39,207 nt of DNA from 13-2-20CM-68-14 sp051955535 (GTDB lineage Bacteria > Actinomycetota > Thermoleophilia > Gaiellales > Gaiellaceae). The notes beneath the pieces are model-generated. The model was not told the origin of the DNA and made no database searches. It saw only the letters and a list, made by a program, of their open reading frames with translations. The translations under genes were made by a program, and so were the position numbers. Location: assembly GCA_051955535.1 (NCBI GenBank), contig JBQCGP010000062.1, forward strand, positions 1-39,207, in the 5' to 3' direction. Below are positions 14,621-23,202 of the stretch, piece after piece (the first letter of the stretch is position 1; each line of letters starts with the position of its first letter).

Positions 14621-17091
14621 CCGAGTCCACCGTCGCCCCCGAGCGAACCTCCGTCGAAGAAGAGAGGCGGGAGGCCTGGAGCGGCCAGAACGTCCCGCGC
14701 AAGGAGGACAAACGCCTCGTTCAGGGCGAGGGCGTCTTCTTCGACGACGTCAAGCGGCACAACATGGGCTACGTCCATTTCGTCCGCTCTCCGTACGGAC
14801 ACGCGAAGATCCGCTCGGTCGACGTCTCCGCGGCGCTCGAGTTCCCGGGTGTCTACGGGACGCTCACGGGCGACGAGGTCGCGACTCTCACCGACCCGTT
14901 CTTCCAAATCTCGTCGCCGCCCGGCGCTCACCTCAAGGACTACTGCCTCGCGGTCGGGAAGGTGCGGTTCGTCGGCGAGCCTGTCGCCGCGGTCGTCGCC
15001 GAGACGCGCGAAGGCGCCCGCGACGCGGCCGAGCTGATCGAGGTCGACTACGAACCCCTGCCGGCGATCAACGACGCGCGCCGCGCGCTCGACGACGACG
15101 CGCCTGTGCTTCACGACGAGGCCGGCACGAACCTGACCTGGGAGGGTGTCTTCGACTGGGGCGACGTCGACGGCGCCTTCGCCGAGGCCGATCGCGTCGT
15201 GAAGATCTCCGAGCTCCACTTCAACCGGTTCAACTCGACGCCGCTCGAGTGCAATGGCGCGCTCGTCGAGTACAACCGCGGCACCGGCCAGTGGACGCTG
15301 ATCACGAACAACCAGTTCCCGGGGTTCGCGGCGATCATGATGGGGCCGGCGATGCGGGTTGGGCTCGACAAGCTCCGCTTCGTCACCCAGGACATCGGCG
15401 GCGGCTTCGGCAACAAGATCACGAGCCACCCGCAGCTCGCCGCCTGCTGCCTGCTTGCCCGCAAGCTCAACCGCGCCGTCCAGTGGACGGAGTGGCGGAC
15501 GGACTTCCACAGCTCGATGTCGCACGGGAACGAGCGCTGGTTCCTCGACACAGAGATCGCCGTCAAGAACGATGGAACGATGCTCGGCTTCCGCACGACC
15601 GCGCTCGACGATGCCGGCGCCTGGCTCCGCTACGAGCCGCTCGGCGGGATCATCTGGGCTCAGGTGCCGCCGGGGATGTACCGCTGGCGGAACATCCGGC
15701 TCGACTTCAAGCAGGTCGTGACGAACAAGGCGCCCGTCTCGCCGAACCGCGGCTATTCGCGGATGCAGCACCTTTGGTTCACCGAGCGCATGATCGACAT
15801 CGTCGCGAGCGAGCTCGAGCTCGATCCGGTCGAGGTGCGCAAACGCAACTACATCACGTCCGACGAGATGCCGTACGAGACGCCTAACGGCTGCATCTAC
15901 GACTCCGGTGACTACGCGAAGATGCTCGACGTCGCTCTCGACCTGATCGGGTACGACGAGATGGAGTGGCGGCGCGCCGACGCCGAGCGGCGCGGGAAGC
16001 TGCTCGGCCTGGGGATTGGCTCCACGCTCGACTCGGGAACGAACAACTTCGGCCAGTCGCGGCTGATCAACCCCGACCTGCAGTTCTCGGGCAACAACGA
16101 AGTCGCCACAGTCAAGCTCGACCTCTTCGGCGAGATCGTCGTCACGCTCGGGACGACGCCGCAGGGGCAGAGCCACGAGACGACCGCAGCCCAGGTCGTC
16201 GCCGACATCCTCGGCTGCTCCGTCGACGACGTGAACGTCCGCGCCGGCCACGACTCGTACTGGAACTCGCACGCGGGCTTCTCCGGCACTTACGCGAGCC
16301 AGTTCGCGGTCACCGGGCTCGGTGCCGTGAAAGGCGCGACGGAGGATCTCGCCGGACAGATGCGGAAGCTGGCCGCGGTTGTGCTCGGCGCCTCGCCGGA
16401 CGACATCGAGCTCGCCGAAGGCCAGGCGAGGCTGAAAGGGAACCCCGAGGCGGCGCTGCCGTTCATGGCCCTCGGCGCGATCATCAACGCGAACAACGCC
16501 GGGCTGCCGGAGGATCTCGACGTGACGCTGAATGCCCGCTACGTCTACCGGCCGCCATTCGAGGTGCCCGACGTCGAACGGAAGTACGGCAACCTGACGC
16601 TCACCTACGCCTCCCAGGTCCACACGGCACTAGTCGAGATCGACCCGGAGACGGGCGTCTACGAGATCGTCGACTATGCCGCGGTCGACGACTGCGGCAA
16701 GCGGATCAACCCGCAGATCGTCGAAGGCCAGGTGATGGGTGCGACCGCGCAGGCGCTCGGGGCGGCGACGCACGAGACGTACCCCTACGACGAGGAGGGG
16801 AACCTGCTGACGCCCAACTTCTACGACTACCACGTCCCGCACGCGTTGGACATGCCGCCGCTCAAGACCGGGTACATCGAGAGCGCTTCGCCGTTCACCT
16901 CGCTGGGGACGAAGGGCATGGGCGAGGGCGGCGGTGCCGGGATCCATGCCGTTTGCGCCGCGCTGCAGGATGCGCTGCGAAGCAACGGCAAGCCGATCGT
17001 CTACGACAGCTTCAACCCATACGAACGTGTCTGGGAAATGCTCCGCGAGCCGGAGGCCTCGCGGGAGCGCGTGACGGTCGAGTCGAAGTGA
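14617..17091 (+). CDS. Molybdenum hydroxylase, Mo-cofactor-binding large subunit
   Basis: Catalytic subunit of the xanthine dehydrogenase family, which inserts water-derived oxygen into a C-H bond, often of an N-heterocycle or aldehyde. 824 residues from a GTG at 14617. GGGFGNKI binds the cofactor; TPQGQSHETTAAQVVAD and the final KGMGEGGGAGIH carry Mo-pterin contacts and the catalytic Glu (about Glu770). The active-site loop at 379-384 reads GYSRMQ, whereas form I CO dehydrogenase has AYRCSFR and form II relatives AYRGAGR, so it is not a CO dehydrogenase. The substrate is most likely an organic compound handled by the rest of the operon. No cofactor-maturation genes (coxD/E/F, xdhC-like) are present in the window and they must lie elsewhere. 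Confidence 0.94.
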   Translation: MTESTVAPERTSVEEERREAWSGQNVPRKEDKRLVQGEGVFFDDVKRHNMGYVHFVRSPYGHAKIRSVDVSAALEFPGVYGTLTGDEVATLTDPFFQISSPPGAHLKDYCLAVGKVRFVGEPVAAVVAETREGARDAAELIEVDYEPLPAINDARRALDDDAPVLHDEAGTNLTWEGVFDWGDVDGAFAEADRVVKISELHFNRFNSTPLECNGALVEYNRGTGQWTLITNNQFPGFAAIMMGPAMRVGLDKLRFVTQDIGGGFGNKITSHPQLAACCLLARKLNRAVQWTEWRTDFHSSMSHGNERWFLDTEIAVKNDGTMLGFRTTALDDAGAWLRYEPLGGIIWAQVPPGMYRWRNIRLDFKQVVTNKAPVSPNRGYSRMQHLWFTERMIDIVASELELDPVEVRKRNYITSDEMPYETPNGCIYDSGDYAKMLDVALDLIGYDEMEWRRADAERRGKLLGLGIGSTLDSGTNNFGQSRLINPDLQFSGNNEVATVKLDLFGEIVVTLGTTPQGQSHETTAAQVVADILGCSVDDVNVRAGHDSYWNSHAGFSGTYASQFAVTGLGAVKGATEDLAGQMRKLAAVVLGASPDDIELAEGQARLKGNPEAALPFMALGAIINANNAGLPEDLDVTLNARYVYRPPFEVPDVERKYGNLTLTYASQVHTALVEIDPETGVYEIVDYAAVDDCGKRINPQIVEGQVMGATAQALGAATHETYPYDEEGNLLTPNFYDYHVPHALDMPPLKTGYIESASPFTSLGTKGMGEGGGAGIHAVCAALQDALRSNGKPIVYDSFNPYERVWEMLREPEASRERVTVESK

Positions 17092-17765
17092 AGGTCGCCG
17101 GCAAGCGCTCGTTCGCGGCGCCGCGGGAGCAGGTCTGGGTCGTACTCAACGATCCGGAGGCGATGGCGAAGTCGATCCCCGGCGTCGACAGCTTCGACGT
17201 CAAGGACGACCGCCACTGGCAGGCGAAGGTGAAGATCCCGCTGAGCCTCGGGATGCTGCACATGACGATGAGCATGGAGAAGACCGAGCAGCGGAAACCC
17301 GAGTTCGCGAGCCTTGCGATCAAGGGCACCGGCGTCGGTGCGATCCTCAACATGACCACGGCGTTCACGCTCGACGAAGCGGGCGGCGGCACGCGCATGG
17401 CCTGGGAGGCCGACGTCCGCATCGCCGGCCCGGTCGGCTCGATGGGCCAGCACGTGCTCCAGCCGATAGTCAACCAACAGGTCCAGCACGTGCTGGGCGC
17501 TCTTGACCAGGAGGTGATGGCCCGCGGGTCGGAGGCGGGCACCCCGGCCGGCGGCGCGAGCGGGGCGGCCGGGGCCGAGGCGCCGGCCACGGATGCTCCA
17601 GCACCGGCGGCTTCCGAGCTGAAAGATTACGGCGAGCCGGCAGAGAGCGCGCCCGAACCCGAACCGGACACGGGCTCGAGCGGAGCCGACGAAGGTGTCG
17701 CCCCGCTCGCGCCCGAGACCTACGAGCCGGAGCCCCAGGGGCCGACCACCTCGACCGAGGACTGA
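17088..17765 (+). CDS. CoxG-like SRPBCC-domain protein with acidic disordered tail
   Basis: 225 residues from a GTG that overlaps the large-subunit stop by 4 nt. Residues about 1-145 form the CoxG/SRPBCC fold (VKVAGKRSFAAPREQVW; DPEAMAKSIPGV; GGGTRMAWEADVRIAGPVGSMG; VNQQVQHVLGALDQEV). CoxG is thought to help anchor CO dehydrogenase-type hydroxylases to the membrane, in some systems delivering electrons to quinone. Residues 150-225 are a low-complexity tail rich in Ala, Pro, Glu and Gly with no visible helix or membrane segment, so anchoring would have to be indirect. Long unrelated reading frames run upstream in this frame but start inside the large subunit and were not used. Confidence 0.85.
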   Translation: MKVAGKRSFAAPREQVWVVLNDPEAMAKSIPGVDSFDVKDDRHWQAKVKIPLSLGMLHMTMSMEKTEQRKPEFASLAIKGTGVGAILNMTTAFTLDEAGGGTRMAWEADVRIAGPVGSMGQHVLQPIVNQQVQHVLGALDQEVMARGSEAGTPAGGASGAAGAEAPATDAPAPAASELKDYGEPAESAPEPEPDTGSSGADEGVAPLAPETYEPEPQGPTTSTED

Positions 17766-17776
17766 GCTCGCCACCC

Positions 17777-18811
17777 GTGGCCCAGCCGTTCCGGATCGGG
17801 GTCATGCAGCTGACGATGGAGCCGCTCGACGAGATGGTCGCCTCGGCGCGCGCGATGGACGAGGCCGGCATCGACACGATCTGGCTCGCCGAGGCATATC
17901 CGTGGTGGCGAAAGCACGGAATGGAGGCGCGCTCCTCGACCGTGGCCTCGGCCGTGATCGCGGGGGCGACGAACCGGCTCACGATCGGCTGGGGAATCAT
18001 TTCACCGTTCACGCGCCACCCGGTGCAAGTGGCCATGGACGCACGGGTGGTCCAGGAGGCGGCGGGCCCGGGCCGCTTCATCCTCGGCTTCGGGACGTCG
18101 AAGATCTTTCTCAACAACGCGCGGCTGCAGACGTCGAAGACGCTTGGGCCGATGCGCGACGCCGTCGAGATCGTGCGCGGCGTGCTCTCCGGAGGGGCCT
18201 TCGAGTACGAGGGCGAGAGGTGGAGCGCCGACGTTCCCGCTCTCCAGACCGGCGCCCACACCCCGCGGGAGGTCCCGCCCGTCTACATCGCGGCGACGGC
18301 GCCGAAGATGCAGGCACTCTCCGGAGAGATCGCGGACGGCTGTCTGACGCCGTCGATCACCACTCCGGACTTCGTGCGCTACACGCGGGAGAACGTCGGC
18401 GCCGACATCGATATCGGCTGCACGATCGTTGCCTCGATCAACGAGAGCGACCGTGACGCCGGGCGTGACGGCGCGCGCGAGATCGCAGGGATGTACCTCG
18501 CGAACAAGGTCCAGAACATCAAAGGCTCGGCGGATACGCTGCTCGAGCTCGCCGGCATCGAACAGGACGAGATCAGGCCTGTGGCCGAGGCGATGGAGAA
18601 GGGAGGCCGGCTCGCCGCGAAAGCGAAGGTCAGCGATGCCCTCCTGGACAAGTGCAAGCCGATCGCCGGCACGCCGGACGACTGCGTCGCTGCGATCGAG
18701 GAGTACCGAGACGCCGGCTGCACGCACGTGATGCTCGAACTCTGGGGCGACCGGCGCCACGACCAGATCCGGCTCTTCGGCGAGCGCGTCCTGCCGCGCG
18801 TGCGCGCTTGA
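17777..18811 (+). CDS. LLM-class flavin-dependent oxidoreductase
   Basis: Luciferase-like (bacterial luciferase / F420-dependent) TIM-barrel enzyme, 344 residues, GTG start at 17777, 11 nt after the CoxG-like stop. Visible are MDEAGIDTIWLAEAY, LTIGWGIISPFTRHPVQVAM and GRFILGFGTSK, and VPPVYIAATAPKMQALSGEIADGC, the usual flavin/F420-binding strands. Family members oxidise alcohols or open rings through flavin-oxygen or F420 chemistry; many actinobacterial relatives use F420. The sequence alone does not choose between FMN and F420. Overlap with the next gene is TTGA, so it belongs to the same translational chain. Confidence 0.88.
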   Translation: MAQPFRIGVMQLTMEPLDEMVASARAMDEAGIDTIWLAEAYPWWRKHGMEARSSTVASAVIAGATNRLTIGWGIISPFTRHPVQVAMDARVVQEAAGPGRFILGFGTSKIFLNNARLQTSKTLGPMRDAVEIVRGVLSGGAFEYEGERWSADVPALQTGAHTPREVPPVYIAATAPKMQALSGEIADGCLTPSITTPDFVRYTRENVGADIDIGCTIVASINESDRDAGRDGAREIAGMYLANKVQNIKGSADTLLELAGIEQDEIRPVAEAMEKGGRLAAKAKVSDALLDKCKPIAGTPDDCVAAIEEYRDAGCTHVMLELWGDRRHDQIRLFGERVLPRVRA

Positions 18812-20031
18812 CCGTCGACCGCGACAGGCTCGTCGAGTGGGCGAGCCGAGCGATCTCGATCCCTAGCTTCACGGGGAGCGAGGAGGCGATGGCCACGTTC
18901 ATGGCCGACACGCTCCGCGAGCTCGGGCTCGCCGTCCAGTGGCAGCAGGTCGAGGAGAACCGCGCGAACGTGGTCGGCACGCTCGGCGGGGCAGGCGGCG
19001 GGGCGACGTTGATGTTCAACGGCCATATGGACACGTCCTACTCCGGACGGGAGCCGTGGCTCGCGCACGTGCCGGGCTTCCAGCCGGAGCCGTTCGTCCG
19101 CGAGGACCGGCTCTACGGCCTCGGGATCTCGAACATGAAGGGCGCCCTCGCGTGCTACGTGGAGGCGCTGCGGTCGCTCGCGGACGACGGCGTGCGCCTG
19201 CGCGGCGACGTCGTTGTCGCGGCCGTGTGCGGAGAGATCGAGAAGGCACAGTTCGGCGACGCCCAAGGCGCCGAATTCCGGGGCTACGCGACGGGCTCGC
19301 GCCACCTCGTCACGCACGGAGGCGTCGCCGACATGTGCATCCTCGGCGAGCCGACAGAGGGGAAGATCGTCCTCGGCCACTTCGGCTCGCTGTGGATGCG
19401 GATTTCGACACGCGGGAACTTCATCCACACGGCCTTCAGCGAGGGGCTGCGCGACCAGAACTCGATCCTGCGGATGCGCGAGGTGGTCGACGCCGTGCTC
19501 GAGTGGATTACGACGTGGGAGGACGATCCCGAGAACGCCTACCGCGGGGCGAAGGCGATCGTCAACGTGGGTGCGCTGCAGGGCGGCTTCGGCTGGCGCG
19601 TGTCACGGACGCCCCACCGAACCGATCTCTTCCTCGACGTCCGCGTGCCGCCGGGCAAGCCGATGCCGGCCGCGCGGAACGAGGTGCTCGAGCTCGTTCG
19701 CGATCTCGGCTGCCGCTTTCCCGAGTACGGCATCGAGGGCGAGGTCTATGTGACGGCACCGGGGTCCGAGATCGCGGAGGATCATCTGCTTGTGGCCGCG
19801 ATCGACGAGAGCCATGCGGAGGTCTTCGGGCAGCCGCCTGAGCGCGACGTCACGCGCTGGTTCTCGGACGCGTCGGTGCTGACACGGTACGGGGTCGAAA
19901 CGGTCAACTACGGCACGTCGACGGGCCTGCTGGACACCGAGTACGGGGAGAACCTCGACATTGATAGCCTCGTGAAGACGGCGGACGTCTATGCACGCGC
20001 CGCGCGGCGCGTCTGCGGAGTGGCGGAATGA
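18808..20031 (+). CDS. M20-fold protein (ArgE/DapE relative) with altered metal site
   Basis: 407 residues from a TTG at 18808 overlapping the previous stop. Overall fold and motifs are those of M20 amidohydrolases (acetylornithine deacetylase, succinyl-diaminopimelate desuccinylase, carboxypeptidase G2), which cleave N-acyl or peptide bonds with two zinc ions. His73 and Asp75 (NGHMDTS) and Glu181 (GEPTEG) are kept. The bridging Asp is Asn109 (GISNMKGAL), the catalytic Glu143 is followed by Ile rather than the metal-binding Glu (CGEIEKA), and the C-terminal histidine region reads LLDTEYGENLDID without an obvious His. It may use one metal, or do different chemistry. Residues were compared by eye. 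Neighbouring FAH- and M24-fold genes suggest an amide- or ring-cleaving step. Confidence 0.82.
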   Translation: MTVDRDRLVEWASRAISIPSFTGSEEAMATFMADTLRELGLAVQWQQVEENRANVVGTLGGAGGGATLMFNGHMDTSYSGREPWLAHVPGFQPEPFVREDRLYGLGISNMKGALACYVEALRSLADDGVRLRGDVVVAAVCGEIEKAQFGDAQGAEFRGYATGSRHLVTHGGVADMCILGEPTEGKIVLGHFGSLWMRISTRGNFIHTAFSEGLRDQNSILRMREVVDAVLEWITTWEDDPENAYRGAKAIVNVGALQGGFGWRVSRTPHRTDLFLDVRVPPGKPMPAARNEVLELVRDLGCRFPEYGIEGEVYVTAPGSEIAEDHLLVAAIDESHAEVFGQPPERDVTRWFSDASVLTRYGVETVNYGTSTGLLDTEYGENLDIDSLVKTADVYARAARRVCGVAE

Positions 20032-20897
20032 AGCTCGTCACGTTCGACGAAGGGCGCGTCGGCACGATTCGAGACGACAAGGTAGTCGAGCTCGAGATTC
20101 CCTCGATGCGCGCGTACTTCGAGGCGGGCCGAGCCCCGCGCGAGACCGGCGAGGTCCTCGACCTCGACTCGGTGAGGCTGCGCGCTCCGATCGTCCCGAA
20201 GAAGTTCTTCCACACGGCCGGGAATTTCAGGGAGCACGAGGAAGAGTCGAAGCGCGTCGGCTGGTCGCACGAGATCGCGCCCTGGATCGTCTTCTTCCAG
20301 AACGTCGACGCGATCGTCGGGCCCGAGGACCCGGTCATCTATCCGGAGCACCTCACCGAGGAGCTCGACTACGAGCTCGAGCTCGCCGTAGTAGTGCGAA
20401 AGACCGGCAAGTGGTTCTCGCCCGAGGAGGCTATGGACTATGTGGGCGGCTACGTGATCTTCAATGACATCACTGCCCGCGACATCCAGCGGCGTGAGAT
20501 GCGGTCGGGCGTCTTCTCGTTCTGCAAGGCGATCGACACCTTCTGCCCGCTCGGCCCCTGGATCGTGACGGCTGACGAGATTCCCGACCCGCACGACCTG
20601 GCAATGGAGCTTCGCGTCAACGGGGAGACACGGCAGACGTCGCACTCGGGACGGATGTCGACGACGATCCCGGAGATCCTCTCCCACTACTCGGCGCTCG
20701 GATACAGCGCGGGCGACGTCGTCTCGACCGGGACCGTCTCGGGTGTCGCCGGCTTCAGCGAGGACGCGGCGTCGCTCTACCTGAAGCCGGGCGATGTCAT
20801 GGAGTGCGAGATCGAGTGCATCGGCGTGCTGCGCAACCCGGTGGTCTCGTGGCAGGAGGGGCACGGCGAGCCGGCTCCCCCACGCGTGCGCTGGTAG
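20028..20897 (+). CDS. Fumarylacetoacetate hydrolase (FAH) family protein
   Basis: Metal-dependent C-C or enol hydrolase/decarboxylase of the FAH fold (fumarylacetoacetase, HpcE, acylpyruvase, oxaloacetate decarboxylase). 289 residues; the ATG overlaps the M20-like stop (ATGA). Metal ligands Glu116 and Glu118 in LDYELELAVV and Asp147 in IFNDITARDIQ are present; the catalytic loop region includes FHTAGNFREHEEE. STGTVSGVAGF is the conserved GTPxG-like turn, here with Val-Ser in place of Pro. Such enzymes act late in the breakdown of aromatic or keto-acid compounds, which agrees with a ring-opening pathway upstream. Reaction not assignable from sequence. Confidence 0.9.
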   Translation: MKLVTFDEGRVGTIRDDKVVELEIPSMRAYFEAGRAPRETGEVLDLDSVRLRAPIVPKKFFHTAGNFREHEEESKRVGWSHEIAPWIVFFQNVDAIVGPEDPVIYPEHLTEELDYELELAVVVRKTGKWFSPEEAMDYVGGYVIFNDITARDIQRREMRSGVFSFCKAIDTFCPLGPWIVTADEIPDPHDLAMELRVNGETRQTSHSGRMSTTIPEILSHYSALGYSAGDVVSTGTVSGVAGFSEDAASLYLKPGDVMECEIECIGVLRNPVVSWQEGHGEPAPPRVRW

Positions 20898-20899
20898 CG

Positions 20900-22057
20900 G
20901 TGCGCTGGCCGCGAGACGACGCGAAGCTCGACCGCCTCCGCGCGGCGATGGAGGAAGCGAGACTGGACGCCCTCGTCGTCCGGGCCCCCGACAACGTCCT
21001 CTACCTGACGAACTTCTGGGGCATGAAGGGTTACGACGCGGCCGTCTTTCCGCGTGAAGGGGAGCCGACGTTGATCTGCCTCGAGGCTTCGGCCGAGGAC
21101 GCGGAGCGGTCGGCGTGGACGGACGACGTCCGTTTCCTGCAGGGATATGCGCCGGAAGACGCGCGACCACCGTTCTCGCGGACGCTCGAGCTGGCGCAGG
21201 AGGCAGCCGGCAGGTATTCGCGCATCGGCCTCGAGCTCTCGCTGGGAACGCAGGCCTCCGATCGGATGGTCGGAGAGCCGACGACGTTCACCGCCGCCTG
21301 GTTCGATGGCTTCGGCGCGCCGGCGGACGCGATGCCGCTTCTTAATGCCGTGCGGGCGATCAAGACTCCACAGGAGCTCGAGCGGATGAGGATCGCGAAC
21401 GAGATCGCCGCCGCCGCGATGGAGCACGCTCGGCGCGAGCTTCGCCCAGGTATGAGCGAGAGCGAGGCGGCGGCTCTCTGGCAGGGGCACGTCCACGGCC
21501 AGGGGACGAAGCGGGACGACGTCGACCTTGCGCTCCCTTTCTCGCTCGTCTGGTCCGGGCCGGGGATCAAGACCTTCACGGCAACTGGGGACCTTCCGGT
21601 GCGAGAGGACGAGCCGACGCTGTTCGAGATCTGGGTCTGCGCCGACGGCTACTGGTGCGACCACACGAAGAACCTGTGCCCGGGCGAGCCGAGCGCCCGG
21701 TACGCGAAGCTCGAGGAGCAGCTGTTGTCGGTCTACGGGACGCTTGTCGAGCGGTGCCGCCCTGGTCAGAGCCTTGCCGAGCTCGATCGCTCCGCGCGCG
21801 AGGCAATCGCCGCGCTTGGTTATCCCGGGCAGCCGACGCATCCGCTCTGCCACGGTGTAGGCGCCCGCGCGCACGAGCCTCCCTATGCGCACCAGGCGGG
21901 CGGCGGCGAGCTTTCGGAAGGCATGGTGCTCGCGATCGAGCCCGGGATCTACTGGGAGGGAGGCGGCGGCCTGCGGGTCGAGGACAACTTCCTGGTCACC
22001 GTCGACGGGCCGAAGAAGCTCTCCTCCTTCCCGGACGGGATCGTGAGAACCGGATGA
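20900..22057 (+). CDS. M24-family (Xaa-Pro peptidase / creatinase fold) hydrolase, metal site mostly intact
   Basis: 385 residues from a GTG at 20900, 2 nt after the FAH stop. N-terminal creatinase-like domain (LDALVVRAPDNVLYLTNFWG) followed by the pita-bread catalytic domain. Of the five aminopeptidase-P metal ligands, four are seen: Asp254 (DGYWCDHTKNL), His318 (HGVGARAHEPPY), Glu347 (LAIEPGIYW) and Glu361 (LRVEDNFLV). The first, normally Asp, is Glu243 (LFEIW). A di-metal hydrolase acting on a proline- or amide-like bond is likely, or an ectoine-hydrolase-like role. A second, more diverged M24 protein lies at the end of the operon, so the two are not simple duplicates of one function. Confidence 0.87.
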   Translation: MRWPRDDAKLDRLRAAMEEARLDALVVRAPDNVLYLTNFWGMKGYDAAVFPREGEPTLICLEASAEDAERSAWTDDVRFLQGYAPEDARPPFSRTLELAQEAAGRYSRIGLELSLGTQASDRMVGEPTTFTAAWFDGFGAPADAMPLLNAVRAIKTPQELERMRIANEIAAAAMEHARRELRPGMSESEAAALWQGHVHGQGTKRDDVDLALPFSLVWSGPGIKTFTATGDLPVREDEPTLFEIWVCADGYWCDHTKNLCPGEPSARYAKLEEQLLSVYGTLVERCRPGQSLAELDRSAREAIAALGYPGQPTHPLCHGVGARAHEPPYAHQAGGGELSEGMVLAIEPGIYWEGGGGLRVEDNFLVTVDGPKKLSSFPDGIVRTG

Positions 22058-23202
22058 TCTGGACGGGCTCGCTAAACGACGAGCACCGGCTCGGCGGCTC
22101 CGTCGGCCTCTATGACACGACGCTCCGCGACGGCGAGCAGACGGTCGGCGTCGTGCTCGACCCGGTCCACAAGCTGGAGATCGCGCGGGCGCTGGACGAG
22201 CTCGGCATCGACCGCGTCGAGGCGGGCTTCCCCCGCGTCTCGCAGGATGACTGGGACGCGGTGAAGTTGATCGCCGCTGCAGGCCTGCATGCCGAGGTCT
22301 GGGGGTTCTCGCGAGCGGTACCGGCCGATCTCGAGGCGCTCGTGGAGCTCGGCGTCGAGTCGTCCGTGATCGAGTCGCCGATCTCCGACCTCAAGCTAGA
22401 GGCGATCGGCGTCTCTCGCGAGAAGATGCTCGGCCGGATCACGTCGGCGATGGAATTTGCCGCGGAGCACGGAATTCACGCGGCCTTCTTCGGCGTCGAC
22501 TCGACCCGCGCGGAGCCCGAGTTCTACGAGCGCGTGTATGCGAGCGCGATCGAGGCCGGCGCCCGCGAGGTCTGCGTCGTCGACACGCTCGGGATCGCTT
22601 CGCCCGAGGCCGTCGCCGAGCTCGTCGGCCGCACGGTCGCGTTGGCAGGTCCCTCGGTGCCGGTCCATTTCCACGGCCACAACGACTTCGGGCTCGCTAC
22701 CGCTGCCGCCGTGGCTGCGGTCCGTGCGGGAGCAAAGTGGATCCACGGCACCATCAACGGCATGGGCGAGCGGGCCGGCAACGCGAACCTCGGCGAGGTC
22801 GCTCTCACCCTGAGAGCGTTGTACGGCGTCGAGTCGAACTTGCGCCTCGATCGGATCAGGGAGGTCTCCGAACACGTCCGCGAGCTCTCGGGCTATGCGC
22901 TCGAGCCATGGAAACCCGTCACCGGGGAGACCCTGTTCCGGCGCGAGAGCGGGGCCGTCGCCAGCCAGTTCCACGACCCGCCCTCGATCGAGCCGTTTTC
23001 GTCGGAGCTCGTCTCGGCCGAACGCGGCATCGTGCTCGGCAAGAAGAGCGGCGTCGACTCGGTCCGTATCAAGGCGGAAGAGCTCGGGATCGAGCTGCCC
23101 GAGGAGCGGCGGGCCGAGGTGCTCGCGACGGTCAAGGAGCTCGGCACCCGCAAGCGCGGCCTCGTCACCGACCAGGAGTTCGCCGAGATCGTCCGTGGCT
23201 GA
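22054..23202 (+). CDS. Homocitrate / 2-isopropylmalate synthase-like (HMGL-family) protein
   Basis: Condensing or lyase enzyme of the DRE-TIM (HMGL-like) family, 382 residues from an ATG overlapping the M24 stop (ATGA). LYDTTLRDGEQT (about 19-30) holds the metal Asp and catalytic Arg; VHFHGHNDFGLATA holds the metal His pair; NGMGERAGNANLGE follows. LGKKSGVDSVRIKAEELG near the C-terminus corresponds to the LGKHSG segment of NifV and LeuA, but the full allosteric LeuA domain is missing. Length and layout are closest to homocitrate synthase (NifV-like). In this operon it may condense an acyl-CoA with a keto acid produced by the pathway, or run as a lyase. It is not part of a recognisable leucine or lysine operon. 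Confidence 0.85.
   Translation: MIWTGSLNDEHRLGGSVGLYDTTLRDGEQTVGVVLDPVHKLEIARALDELGIDRVEAGFPRVSQDDWDAVKLIAAAGLHAEVWGFSRAVPADLEALVELGVESSVIESPISDLKLEAIGVSREKMLGRITSAMEFAAEHGIHAAFFGVDSTRAEPEFYERVYASAIEAGAREVCVVDTLGIASPEAVAELVGRTVALAGPSVPVHFHGHNDFGLATAAAVAAVRAGAKWIHGTINGMGERAGNANLGEVALTLRALYGVESNLRLDRIREVSEHVRELSGYALEPWKPVTGETLFRRESGAVASQFHDPPSIEPFSSELVSAERGIVLGKKSGVDSVRIKAEELGIELPEERRAEVLATVKELGTRKRGLVTDQEFAEIVRG

Noticed and set aside
14563..16623. 686-codon open frame antisense to the Mo hydroxylase large subunit
   Set aside because: It mirrors codon bias of the real gene, which has full family motifs; the antisense product is Arg/Val/Glu/Asp-rich without any recognisable domain.
13316..17765. 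Carbon monoxide dehydrogenase (coxMSL-coxG)
   Set aside because: Gene order and CoxG fit, but the AYRCSFR loop of true CO dehydrogenase is absent and the genes are embedded in an organic-compound operon.
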